Shown here piece by piece: positions 1 to 6,674 of a stretch of DNA of 8,668 nucleotides. The DNA lies in contig CALCSH010000089.1 in NCBI GenBank assembly GCA_937893815.1, positions 1 to 8,668 of the forward strand, given 5' to 3'. Made by a program: the position numbers and the translations under genes. The notes under the pieces were generated by a model. That model was not told where the DNA came from and made no database searches. It saw nothing but the letters and a program-made list of their open reading frames with translations. This DNA is from an uncultured Anaerolineae bacterium (GTDB lineage: Bacteria; Chloroflexota; Anaerolineae; Anaerolineales; UBA11858). Position 1 is the first letter of the stretch; the number at the start of each line of letters is the position of its first letter.

Positions 1-57
1 CCCCCCCCATATATTCCGGCGGACATCTCCGTCATCGGCTTTTTGCAGTAGAGTCTT

Positions 58-1308
58 CTATGCAAATAATTTCTTCACTTTATAGATGCCATCGACCAGC
101 CGGTCAACCTCTTCAAGCGTATTATAAACGTAAAAACTGGCTCGTGCAGTCGCAGTGATGCCAAACTTATCATGCAGAGGCATGGCACAGTGATGACCGG
201 CACGCACGGCGATTCCGTCAGTATCCAATACCTGCGAAATGTCGTGGGCATGAGCTTCAGGCAACGTAAACGAGGCCACACCGCCTTTGTGTTCTGCCGC
301 CGGGCCAAAAACTTTCACACCAGGGATCTCTTCCAGGCGTTCCAACGCGTAGTGGATAATTTTCTGCTCGTGCCTTTCTACCGCTTCCATACCCAAATTG
401 GCGAGATAATCGACCGCCGCGCCAAAGCCAATCGCTTCGGCAATCGCCGGAGTACCGGCTTCAAATTTATAGGGCAACGTATTGCTCTGGAAAGAACGCA
501 ATTCAACGCGCCGAATCATATCGCCGCCGCCGAGGAAGGGCGGCATGGCTTCGAGCAGTGATTTTCGGCCGTAGAGAATTCCGATCCCGCTGGGGCCAAG
601 CATTTTATGCGCAGAAAATGCCACAAAATCGGCGTCCAGCGCACGCACATTCACAGGGAGATGCGGTACCGATTGAGCACCATCGACCAGCGTAAGCGCG
701 CCCGCCGCATGCGCCATACGGATGATCTCCGCCGCGGGGTTGATCGTACCGAGCACATTGGACATCTGCGCGAAGGCCACCATCTTGGGTTCAAGCTTGA
801 GCAGGCTGGTATATTCATCCAAATCGAGCAAACCCTCGGCGGTAACCGGAATGAATTCCAGGCGCAGATTGCGCTCCTGGGCCAGCATTTGCCAGGGGAC
901 CAGGTTGGAGTGATGTTCCATCTCGGTGAGGATGACGATATCGCCGGGATTGAGATTGGCTCGCCCCCAGGATTGTGTCACCAGGTTGATCGATTCTGTG
1001 GTGTTGCGGGTGAAAATCAACTCTCTGGGGCTGGGCGCACCAATGAAGGCGGCTATCCGCTCGCGGGCTAATTCATAGGCTGCGGTGGATTCCTCCGCCA
1101 GGGCGTGAATCCCGCGGTGAATATTTGCATTCGAGTGCCGGTAAAATTCATCCATCGCATCAATCACCTGCCGCGGTTTCTGGCTGGTGGCAGTCGAATC
1201 GAGATAAATTAGCGGCACGCCGGGATGCACATCCCGACGCAATATTGGAAAATCGCTCCTGATTTTTTGCACATCAAAGGCAGCGATCGGTTGCTCAAGT
1301 ACACTCAT
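58..1308 (-). CDS. sufS: SufS-type cysteine desulfurase
   Basis: This PLP enzyme takes sulfur from L-cysteine as an enzyme-bound persulfide, releases alanine, and passes the sulfur to the SUF scaffold in the cytoplasm. The 416-residue length is normal for the family. Visible landmarks are the His pair in EMEHHSN (132-133), the PLP-ring Asp209 in VDGAQ, the Schiff-base Lys235 in FSAHK, and Cys374 in RAGHHCAMPLH, which matches the persulfide cysteine of SufS. I chose the ATG at 1308. An in-frame TTG at 1323 would add five residues but has no clear ribosome site. A weak GGAAA lies about ten bases before the ATG. It is the last suf gene in the window, 57 bp after the 93-aa gene, with a hairpin in that gap. 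Its sulfur acceptor (SufU or SufE) is not seen here. Stop codon is TAG. Confidence 0.96.
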   Translation of the reverse strand: MSVLEQPIAAFDVQKIRSDFPILRRDVHPGVPLIYLDSTATSQKPRQVIDAMDEFYRHSNANIHRGIHALAEESTAAYELARERIAAFIGAPSPRELIFTRNTTESINLVTQSWGRANLNPGDIVILTEMEHHSNLVPWQMLAQERNLRLEFIPVTAEGLLDLDEYTSLLKLEPKMVAFAQMSNVLGTINPAAEIIRMAHAAGALTLVDGAQSVPHLPVNVRALDADFVAFSAHKMLGPSGIGILYGRKSLLEAMPPFLGGGDMIRRVELRSFQSNTLPYKFEAGTPAIAEAIGFGAAVDYLANLGMEAVERHEQKIIHYALERLEEIPGVKVFGPAAEHKGGVASFTLPEAHAHDISQVLDTDGIAVRAGHHCAMPLHDKFGITATARASFYVYNTLEEVDRLVDGIYKVKKLFA

Positions 1309-1330
1309 GGTGATTGTTTCCAATAAGAAA

Positions 1331-1356
1331 GAATGTGGCTCTTTTTAGCCACATTC
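1331..1356 (-). terminator. Perfect 10-bp hairpin between the 93-aa gene and sufS
   Basis: Arms 1331-1340 and 1347-1356 are perfect 10-bp reverse complements around a 6-base loop. Flanking bases 1324-1330 and 1362-1368 are also complementary across a 5-base bulge. On the minus strand the stem is followed by a T-rich but interrupted run (CTTTCTTATTG). It lies just after the stop codon of the 93-aa gene and 22 bases before the sufS ATG. It could be a partial terminator that lowers sufS expression or an mRNA processing or stability element. I saw no new promoter between it and sufS, so complete termination seems unlikely. Confidence 0.5.
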
Positions 1357-1365
1357 GTGTGTTTC

Positions 1366-1647
1366 TTAGTCGCCCGCGCGGCTCCTCTTTTTGGGATGGC
1401 GAATATTTCCAGAGTCTTTCGGGCACCATAAAACGTGATCGGGAACCATCCATCCATTTGTCAAATAGACATTTTCATGGAATTGAACCGCGACCAACTT
1501 GTGATCTACTTGTACAACAACGCCAACTAGCCAATCACGTATGCGGTCTTTTCTGTCGTCTTCATGGTCACACAAAACTTCGACCATATCGCCAACATCG
1601 TACTCACGCTTAGCATTGGGAGGAGCGGAAAAAGGTAAACTTGCCAA
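1366..1647 (-). CDS. Uncharacterised 93-aa protein in the suf operon
   Basis: I do not recognise a named family. The start is probably TTG at 1647, because GGAGG (1653-1657 on the minus strand) sits five bases before it; a TTG at 1659 lies upstream of that site and has none of its own. The protein has a short flexible N-terminus, then a likely beta-rich core beginning YDVGDMVEV and continuing through alternating hydrophobic strands (DWLVGVVVQVD, KLVAVQF), then NGWMVPDHVLWCP and a basic tail with HPKKRSR. The pattern suggests a small SH3- or Tudor-like barrel, but this is inference from strand pattern only. It has two cysteines, one in VLCDHE and one in LWCP, and no recognisable Fe-S or zinc motif. 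It has no signal peptide or membrane segment, so it is probably cytoplasmic. It is co-directional with sufD (61-bp gap) and sufS (57-bp gap). A role in cluster assembly is possible but unproven; it may only be an inserted neighbour. Confidence 0.8.
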   Translation of the reverse strand: MASLPFSAPPNAKREYDVGDMVEVLCDHEDDRKDRIRDWLVGVVVQVDHKLVAVQFHENVYLTNGWMVPDHVLWCPKDSGNIRHPKKRSRAGD

Positions 1648-1652
1648 TTCAA

Positions 1653-1657
1653 CCTCC
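1653..1657 (-). promoter_or_regulatory. Shine-Dalgarno site deciding a TTG start
   Basis: GGAGG on the minus strand is five bases from the TTG at 1645-1647. It is the only good ribosome site near the 5' end of the 93-aa gene. The alternative TTG at 1657-1659 overlaps the site itself and so cannot use it. Confidence 0.7.
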
Positions 1658-1708
1658 AAAAATAAGAAATTTTGCCCGATGTAACTACCACTGACAATAA
1701 ACTACGTA

Positions 1709-3070
1709 TTATACGGCAAAACTGCTCGTTGTGCCGCCCATTTTTTCTAGAATTGCTTCCTGAAATCGCTCGCGCACGCCATCGAAAGGAATACGCTGCA
1801 TAATCGGGTCAAAGAAGCCATCTACAACCAGACGCTCTGCCTGCTCGTTTGGGATACCGCGGCTGCGAAGATAGAAAACCAGTTCGGGGTCAATTTTGCC
1901 CACGGTTGCGCCGTGTGTGCAGCGCACATCATCGGCAAGAATTTCAAGCCCGGGGATTGAATCGGCACGCGCTCGGTCGCTCAATATCAGATTGCGGTTG
2001 GCCTGATAGCCATCGGTCTGCTGTGCACCGGGAGCGACATAAATCATCCCCTGCCATACCGAACGGCTCTCGCCTTTGAGTGCGCCTTTGAAAAGCAGAT
2101 CGCTGGTGGTGTGCGGGGCGTGATGATTTTGCTGTGTATCGTGATCAAGATGCTGCTGTCCATCGGTAAAATAGAAACCCGACATACGCCCATTCGCGCC
2201 ATTCCCGGCTAAATCCAGATCGGAGAAATTCTTGGTCAGGTGAGTACCAATGGCACCGAAAATCCAGTCGATATTGCCGTCTTGTTCTACATGGGCGCGT
2301 TCGTGGGTGAAATTCCACACGTTATCCCCCAACGATTGCAATTCGACAAAGCGTAAATTTGCACCCATACCCACATACAACTCTACCAGCCCACCGTGCA
2401 GGGTTTGCCCAGGCACATCCTTTGGGGAGGCTACTTCATGAACATAGGTCAGGGAAGCGCCTTCTTCAAGCCAGATTATCAGGTGAGAAAAATGCGCCAA
2501 ATCTTCACCTGCTGCCCACACCAGGCTGTGCAGAGGTTGATCAATCTGCACGCCGCGCGGTACGTAAACAAAAACGCCATTGGGTGTCAAGGCCGCAGTC
2601 AGGGCGGCAAATTTTCCTTCAGTTGGATCCACAACCTTGCCCAGCGCTTTACCAAAGGCTTGCGGATACTGGCGGGAGGCGGTTTCAAAATCAGTGAAGA
2701 TCACGCCTTTGGGTGCGGATTCTGCATCGAAATCCTTGTGCATCCCGCCAGGGAGTAGCGTAATCTGGCCACCGTGTTGATCGCTAACGAGCGACTTCAA
2801 TAGCCTTTCGGGGATGGCGGGCAAATCCATATAGGCTTCCGCAACAGGCAATTGAAAATCATTGTTCAGACCGCGAATATCGGTTCGCCGCCAGGGTTCG
2901 TCTTTGGTGGTCGGGTACGGCAGTTTTTCAAACGCATCCCAGGCACGCACGCGGAAATCAGCAAGAATGCCGCCGTCATCGCCAAGACCCATCATCTCAC
3001 GCGTGAAGTGGAAACCTTCGAATTGCGACCTGCGTCGCTGAGTTCTTGTTACTACTTTCTTCATTGTCAT
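1709..3070 (-). CDS. sufD: Fe-S cluster assembly protein SufD
   Basis: SufD is the SufB paralogue of the SufBC2D scaffold complex. It takes part in iron entry and in holding the nascent cluster at the SufB-SufD interface. The 453-residue product has the family's N-terminal helical part (about 1-95, including DEPWRRTDI at 57-65), then a right-handed beta-helix core, then a C-terminal helical SufC-binding part. The segment RCTHGATVGKID holds Cys384 and His386, which match the functionally important Cys and His of E. coli SufD. The motif FYLRSRGI and the ending DPIMQRIPF are typical of the family. I chose the ATG at 3070, preceded by GGGA; an ATG two codons further in (3064) is possible, and a TTG at 3097 is unlikely. 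The stop codon TAA overlaps a TATAAT-like hexamer. Confidence 0.95.
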   Translation of the reverse strand: MTMKKVVTRTQRRRSQFEGFHFTREMMGLGDDGGILADFRVRAWDAFEKLPYPTTKDEPWRRTDIRGLNNDFQLPVAEAYMDLPAIPERLLKSLVSDQHGGQITLLPGGMHKDFDAESAPKGVIFTDFETASRQYPQAFGKALGKVVDPTEGKFAALTAALTPNGVFVYVPRGVQIDQPLHSLVWAAGEDLAHFSHLIIWLEEGASLTYVHEVASPKDVPGQTLHGGLVELYVGMGANLRFVELQSLGDNVWNFTHERAHVEQDGNIDWIFGAIGTHLTKNFSDLDLAGNGANGRMSGFYFTDGQQHLDHDTQQNHHAPHTTSDLLFKGALKGESRSVWQGMIYVAPGAQQTDGYQANRNLILSDRARADSIPGLEILADDVRCTHGATVGKIDPELVFYLRSRGIPNEQAERLVVDGFFDPIMQRIPFDGVRERFQEAILEKMGGTTSSFAV

Positions 3071-3089
3071 ATTCAATTCCCGTAAAAGC

Positions 3090-3128
3090 GTTGGCAAGTT
3101 CTACGTTTGAACGTTTAAACATGCCAAC
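3090..3128 (-). repeat. 7-bp inverted repeat in the sufB-sufD gap
   Basis: GTTGGCA (3090-3096) and TGCCAAC (3122-3128) are perfect reverse complements enclosing 25 bases. The enclosed part contains GTTC/GAAC arms (3098-3101 and 3108-3111) and the 8-bp palindrome GTTTAAAC (3113-3120). In the suf transcript this would form a stem-loop in the 68-bp spacer, about 20 bases before the sufD start. It has no T-run, so it is not a terminator. It may affect mRNA processing or sufD translation. Confidence 0.4.
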
Positions 3129-3138
3129 CTGAAACTTT

Positions 3139-4545
3139 CTACCCGATTGATCCTGCCATTTGTAGTTGTATCAGCCGATTCATTTCGATGGCGTATTCCA
3201 TGGGCAGTTCTTTGACTAATGGTTCAATGAAGCCCGAAACGATCATCGTTGTGGCTTCTTCCGCGGTCAGGCCGCGGCTCATCAGATAGAATAACTGCTC
3301 TTCACCGATTTTCGAAACCGAGGCTTCGTGCCCGATATTGACATCGTCGTCATCGATTTCGATATACGGATAGGTATCGGAGCGCGATCCCGGATCGAGC
3401 AATAAGGCATCACAAACCACGTTCGAGCGAACATCTCCCATACCTTCATGTACTTTGAGCAAGCCGCGGTACGATGCTCGCCCGCCATCTTTGCTGATCG
3501 ATTTCGATACGATCTTACTGCTGGTGTGTGGGGCAAAGTGGACAACTTTACCGCCAGTATCCTGATGCTGTCCTTTGCCAGCGAATGCCATCGAAAGAAT
3601 TTCGCCATGCGCGCCCGGCCCCATCAAATAACATGATGGGTATTTCATAGTCAGTTTAGAACCCAGATTGGCATCTACCCATTCCATGGTGCCGTTCTCT
3701 TCGACGATGGCACGCTGGGTTACCAGGTTATAAACATTATTCGACCAGTTCTGAATGGTGGTATAGCGTACGCGAGCATTTTTCTTGATGATGATCTCGA
3801 TCACGCCGCTGTGGAAAGAATCGGTCGTATACTGCGGGGCGGTACAGCCTTCCACATAGTGAACCTGAGAACCCTCATCCGCAATAATCAGACTGCGTTC
3901 AAACTGACCGATATTGGCAATATTCAGACGGAAATAGGCCTGCAAGGGCAGATCAACTTTCACTCCCGGGGGAATATACACAAAAGAACCACCCGACCAG
4001 ACCGCGCTGTTGAGCGCCGCCAGCTTATTATCCTCAATCGGAATTACGGTGCTAAAGTACTGTCGAAAAAGATCAGGATGCTGACGCAAACCTTCTTCGA
4101 TGCTCAGAAAAATGACGCCTTTTTTTTCGAGGTGCTCCTGAATGCTATGGTAGACCATTTCGGATTCATATTGCGCACCTACGCCGGCTAGAAATTTCTG
4201 CTCGGCTTCAGGAATACCCAACTTGTCAAAGGTGTCCTTGATGCTATCCGGGATATCATCCCAGGATTTACCCTCCCCCTCTGATGGCCGGACGTAATAG
4301 TAAATATTTTCCAAATCAAGTTTGGAAATATCGCCCCCCCAGGTGGGCATCGGACGCTGTTCGTAATGCGCTAAGGCGCGTAAACGAAAATCCAGCATCC
4401 ACTGTGGTTCGCCTTTCATAGCCGATATTTGCTCAACAACATTTCGACTCAACCCCTTGCCGGTGTTATACACAGAAACATCGGGGTCACTAAATCCATA
4501 CTTGTAATCGCCAATACCTTCTAAAAGTTGATTATCTGAACTCAT
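3139..4545 (-). CDS. sufB: Fe-S cluster assembly scaffold SufB
   Basis: SufB is the central scaffold of the SufBC2D complex. It receives persulfide sulfur and assembles the cluster in the cytoplasm. The 468-residue length is typical for SufB. Landmarks include VEGCTAPQY with Cys234 (counterpart of the sulfur-accepting inner cysteine of E. coli SufB), the segment VVCDALLL with Cys378 (counterpart of the essential C-terminal Cys), and IGHEASVSKIG with His406 and Glu407 near the cluster site. FVYIPPGVKVDLP (188-200) is a family signature, and LFYLMSRGL marks the C-terminal SufC-binding region. The start is the ATG at 4545, preceded by TGGAGA at 4550-4555 with good spacing; a GTG at 4605 would add 20 atypical residues. 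No intein or internal insertion is seen, unlike some SufB proteins. It lies 71 bp after sufC and 68 bp before sufD. Confidence 0.97.
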   Translation of the reverse strand: MSSDNQLLEGIGDYKYGFSDPDVSVYNTGKGLSRNVVEQISAMKGEPQWMLDFRLRALAHYEQRPMPTWGGDISKLDLENIYYYVRPSEGEGKSWDDIPDSIKDTFDKLGIPEAEQKFLAGVGAQYESEMVYHSIQEHLEKKGVIFLSIEEGLRQHPDLFRQYFSTVIPIEDNKLAALNSAVWSGGSFVYIPPGVKVDLPLQAYFRLNIANIGQFERSLIIADEGSQVHYVEGCTAPQYTTDSFHSGVIEIIIKKNARVRYTTIQNWSNNVYNLVTQRAIVEENGTMEWVDANLGSKLTMKYPSCYLMGPGAHGEILSMAFAGKGQHQDTGGKVVHFAPHTSSKIVSKSISKDGGRASYRGLLKVHEGMGDVRSNVVCDALLLDPGSRSDTYPYIEIDDDDVNIGHEASVSKIGEEQLFYLMSRGLTAEEATTMIVSGFIEPLVKELPMEYAIEMNRLIQLQMAGSIG

Positions 4546-4616
4546 GATTTCTCCAGTTGGGAAGTTAGATCGTTGGGTAGTTGAGCAAAAAGCACTCACT
4601 CCCACAAACTAAAAAA

Positions 4617-5390
4617 CTACACAGCTACCGAACTATACTTCTCGCGCACCCAATCGTACCCTTGCTCTTCAAGCTGAAGAGCCAATTCGGGGCCGCCCGA
4701 TTCAACCACACGCCCATCGAGCATTACATGCACATAATCAGGCTTGATATAGTTCAAAATCCGCTGGTAGTGTGTAATCACCAACGCGCCAAATTCGCTG
4801 CTCCGCAAGGCATTCACACCTTCAGAAACAATCCGCAAGGCATCAATATCAAGGCCAGAGTCAGTTTCGTCAAGAATAGCAATTTCTGGTTGCAGCGTCG
4901 CCATTTGTAAAATTTCTGCACGCTTCTTCTCGCCGCCCGAAAAACCTTCGTTCAGGTACCGTCCTGCAAAAGCATGATCCATTTTCAATAGATCCATGCG
5001 CTCTTTGAGCATGGTGCGGAACTGGGGAATCTGTATACCCTTATCTTCGGGGTCAGCCGCTTTGCGGTGGGCATTGATCGCCGTGCGCAAGAAATTCGCT
5101 ACGGTCACGCCCGGGATGGAAACCGGATACTGAAAGGCCAGAAACAACCCCAGGTGAGACCGCTCATCCGGTTCCAGTTCCAGAATATTTTTGCCTTTAA
5201 ACCATACTTCCCCGCCAGTAACATCGTAGCTGGGATGTCCCATCAACGAATAGGCCAGGGTAGATTTGCCGGTGCCATTCGGGCCCATAATGGCATGAAT
5301 TTCGCCCTGACTCACAGTCAGGTTTAGCCCTTTAAGAATTTCATTTCCCGCAACGTTTACGTGCAGGTCTTTGATGACCAACTCAGACAT
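4617..5390 (-). CDS. sufC: Fe-S assembly ATPase SufC
   Basis: SufC is the ABC-type soluble ATPase that binds SufB and SufD and drives the conformational changes needed for cluster assembly; it is not a transporter. The 257 residues contain all ABC motifs: Walker A GPNGTGKST (36-44), Q-loop in FQYP (Gln87), signature FSGGEKKR (150-157), Walker B with Asp174-Glu175 followed by TDSGLDIDAL, and the H-loop His207 in ITHYQRIL. LDE-x-DSGLDIDAL is characteristic of SufC rather than general ABC ATPases. The ATG at 5390 has a strong Shine-Dalgarno GAGGAG (5399-5404, minus strand) eight bases away. It is the first gene of the suf operon, driven by the promoter at 5464-5492. The order C-B-D-S differs from the E. 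coli order A-B-C-D-S-E. Confidence 0.97.
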   Translation of the reverse strand: MSELVIKDLHVNVAGNEILKGLNLTVSQGEIHAIMGPNGTGKSTLAYSLMGHPSYDVTGGEVWFKGKNILELEPDERSHLGLFLAFQYPVSIPGVTVANFLRTAINAHRKAADPEDKGIQIPQFRTMLKERMDLLKMDHAFAGRYLNEGFSGGEKKRAEILQMATLQPEIAILDETDSGLDIDALRIVSEGVNALRSSEFGALVITHYQRILNYIKPDYVHVMLDGRVVESGGPELALQLEEQGYDWVREKYSSVAV

Positions 5391-5463
5391 AAAATTTACT
5401 CCTCAATCAACATGTTTCTTGTGTATTCCATGTCGAAATCTACTTAGTAACTGAACGGGCGGT

Positions 5464-5492
5464 ATTATAGCATGCGGGTTTATTTAGGTCAA
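5464..5492 (-). promoter_or_regulatory. Sigma-70-type promoter of the suf operon
   Basis: Read on the minus strand, TTGACC (5487-5492) and a perfect TATAAT (5464-5469) are separated by exactly 17 bases. Transcription should start near 5457, giving a leader of about 67 bases before sufC. The leader contains the 8-bp palindrome AACATGTT (5409-5416). The match to consensus is so strong that the operon probably needs a repressor for control. Confidence 0.85.
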
Positions 5493-5493
5493 T

Positions 5494-5518
5494 ATTTCAG
5501 ATAAATTTCATATAAATT
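5494..5518. promoter_or_regulatory. Candidate operator: 11-bp tandem repeat between divergent promoters
   Basis: ATTTCAGATAA (5494-5504) is followed at once by ATTTCATATAA (5505-5515), differing at one base. The period of 11 is close to one helical turn. The same stretch contains the inverted pair AATTT-N5-AAATT (5504-5518). It fills nearly all of the 27 bp between the two -35 boxes, where a bound protein could affect both promoters. A role as the SufR-like protein's site is inferred from position. It could instead be an UP-element-like AT-rich stretch. Confidence 0.45.
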
Positions 5519-5519
5519 A

Positions 5520-5548
5520 TTGACACCCTGTTTTGCGGATGGTATACT
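5520..5548 (+). promoter_or_regulatory. Sigma-70-type promoter of the sufR-like gene
   Basis: A perfect TTGACA (5520-5525) and TATACT (5543-5548) are separated by 17 bases. Transcription should start near 5555, leaving a leader of only about 17 bases that is mostly the Shine-Dalgarno AGAGGT (5557-5562). Confidence 0.85.
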
Positions 5549-5571
5549 GCGAGAATAGAGGTACTGCCCTA

Positions 5572-6201
5572 ATGTCAACTACACGCGACAAAGTTCTCCA
5601 AACCCTGCTCACCCGCCAACGCTGTACTATTAATGAGCTAGCGGATGCGGTAGGGATCAACCCGATTTCAGTTCGCCACCATGTGAACAAGCTGGAGGCC
5701 AGCGGCCTGGTTTCTGCAGAAGAAGAACGGCATGGTGTAGGACGGCCGCGCCTGGTTTATTTTCTGACTGAAAAAGGTATGGAGCGATTCCCAAGCCGCT
5801 ACCTCAAACTGACTGTGAGGCTGCTCAAACAACTCAAAGAGACATTACCTGCCCCGATGGTAGGAGAACTTTTTTCCCAGATGGCCAATGATCTGGCTGC
5901 CGATTATGCCGGCGAAATGGATATCAGCTCGCTCCCTATGGACGAACGTCTGAACCTGGTACAAAATGTACTGAGCACGGAAGGGTTCAATGTCGAATGG
6001 GAACAAAAGGATGATGGCTATCATATTCGCGAAGTGAGTTGCCCTTACCTGCATGTAGGGCAATCCCACCCTGAGATTTGCGCAGTCGATGAAACTTTAA
6101 TTTCGAATATGCTAAACGTACCCATTGAGAAAGTCACGTGCATCTTACATGGGGATTCGTTCTGTACCTATATTGTCCCAAAACTAGCCACAACCGAATA
6201 G
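5572..6201 (+). CDS. sufR: SufR-like winged-helix Fe-S regulator
   Basis: This is a 209-residue DNA-binding regulator of the ArsR-like/SufR type. Residues 5-65 form a winged helix: CTINELADAVGINPISVRHHVNKLEASGLV is the helix-turn-helix and HGVGRPRLVY the wing. A helical segment follows (about 75-135), then a C-terminal domain with four cysteines, Cys157, Cys170, Cys190 and Cys198 (spacing C-X12-C-X19-C-X7-C). Cyanobacterial SufR binds an Fe-S cluster through C-terminal cysteines and represses suf genes when clusters are plentiful. Divergence from sufC suggests the same role here, plus autoregulation. The spacing after the second Cys does not match my recollection of classical SufR, so it may be a separate branch. 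I chose the ATG at 5572 because AGAGGT (5557-5562) precedes it; a TTG at 5533 lies inside the promoter. The next gene begins 17 bp after its stop. Confidence 0.85.
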   Translation: MSTTRDKVLQTLLTRQRCTINELADAVGINPISVRHHVNKLEASGLVSAEEERHGVGRPRLVYFLTEKGMERFPSRYLKLTVRLLKQLKETLPAPMVGELFSQMANDLAADYAGEMDISSLPMDERLNLVQNVLSTEGFNVEWEQKDDGYHIREVSCPYLHVGQSHPEICAVDETLISNMLNVPIEKVTCILHGDSFCTYIVPKLATTE

Positions 6202-6218
6202 GAATTTGAGAGAAAAGC

Positions 6219-6563
6219 ATGAGTGCAATCCGCCCCCGACCCAAATGGCATATTGAAGAAACGCATCCAGGCCTATTTCCGCCCGTGGATGAAGCATTCC
6301 GACAGGTTATTGATCCGGAGATTGGCCTCAATATCATGGAACTCGGCCTGATCCGAGACGTGATCATCAACGAAGAAGACAAAGCCCATGTGATGATGAT
6401 TATGACAACTCCCTTCTGCCCATATGCTCCTGCGCTGCTCGAAAGTGCGCGCACCAAAGCTGCTGAAGCCCTTGAGCGGGAAACCACCATCGAAATGGGC
6501 ATGGAATATTGGGACCCGAGCTATATGGAAGATGGAGTCGGCGCAGATTGGGGATTATTTTAA
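6219..6563 (+). CDS. MIP18-family (DUF59) Fe-S protein, SufT-like
   Basis: This 114-residue cytoplasmic protein has the MIP18/DUF59 fold found in SufT, PaaD and eukaryotic CIA2, which help Fe-S cluster maturation or delivery to target proteins. The family signature DPEIGLNIMELGLIRDV (32-48) is clear. The TTPFCPYA segment places the conserved reactive cysteine at Cys67. There is an extra N-terminal stretch of about 20 residues (RPKWHIEETHPGLFP) and an acidic C-terminal tail ending DWGLF. Its position 17 bp after the SufR-like gene, with a terminator just behind, makes a two-gene operon and supports a SUF-linked role. The start ATG at 6219 has a weak GAGAGA ribosome site. Similar proteins appear in phenylacetate degradation (PaaD), but no paa genes are present, so SufT is the better name. 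Confidence 0.88.
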   Translation: MSAIRPRPKWHIEETHPGLFPPVDEAFRQVIDPEIGLNIMELGLIRDVIINEEDKAHVMMIMTTPFCPYAPALLESARTKAAEALERETTIEMGMEYWDPSYMEDGVGADWGLF

Positions 6564-6582
6564 ATAACGAAAATTTTTCACC

Positions 6583-6622
6583 AAGACCCTGAAGGTTTTA
6601 AAAACCTTCAGGGTCTTTTTTT
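6583..6622 (+). terminator. Strong palindromic Rho-independent terminator
   Basis: Bases 6583-6599 and 6601-6617 are perfect 17-bp reverse complements around one central base. In RNA this gives a GC-rich stem of 11 pairs or more with an AT-rich loop, followed by seven T (6616-6622). It ends the sufR-sufT unit. A complementary A-rich/T-rich flank on the left (AAAATTTTTCACC) means it may also act weakly in reverse. The near-perfect palindrome also looks like a dispersed repeat element, but copy number cannot be judged here. Confidence 0.9.
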
Positions 6623-6674
6623 GCCCACAGATCAGTACTTCACAAAATAAATTCTTTATGTTATCCTTGCACGG

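Noticed and set aside
1..8. Run of eight C at the window edge (G8 on the minus strand), conceivably a phase-variable tract
   Set aside because: It lies at the very edge, so its full length and any gene containing it cannot be seen.
16..44. Plus-strand hairpin (CGGA-CATC-TCCG with outer CCG/CGG) followed by TTTTT, a possible terminator for a gene left of the window
   Set aside because: The core stem is only four pairs and the outer arms are separated by loops; there is no visible gene to terminate.
607..1071. 154-codon open frame on the plus strand opposite sufS
   Set aside because: It lies wholly antisense to a well-conserved gene, has no ribosome site and its protein is unlike any family I recognise.
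1708..1713. Perfect TATAAT on the minus strand overlapping the sufD stop, a possible internal promoter for the 93-aa gene and sufS
   Set aside because: No acceptable -35 hexamer lies 16-18 bases upstream; in AT-rich DNA a lone hexamer is weak evidence.
3811..4191. 126-codon open frame on the plus strand opposite sufB
   Set aside because: Antisense to conserved sufB codons, with no supporting ribosome site or recognisable domain.
5533..5571. TTG start extending the SufR-like protein by 13 residues
   Set aside because: It lies between the -35 and -10 of the promoter, upstream of the predicted transcript start; the ATG at 5572 has AGAGGT before it.
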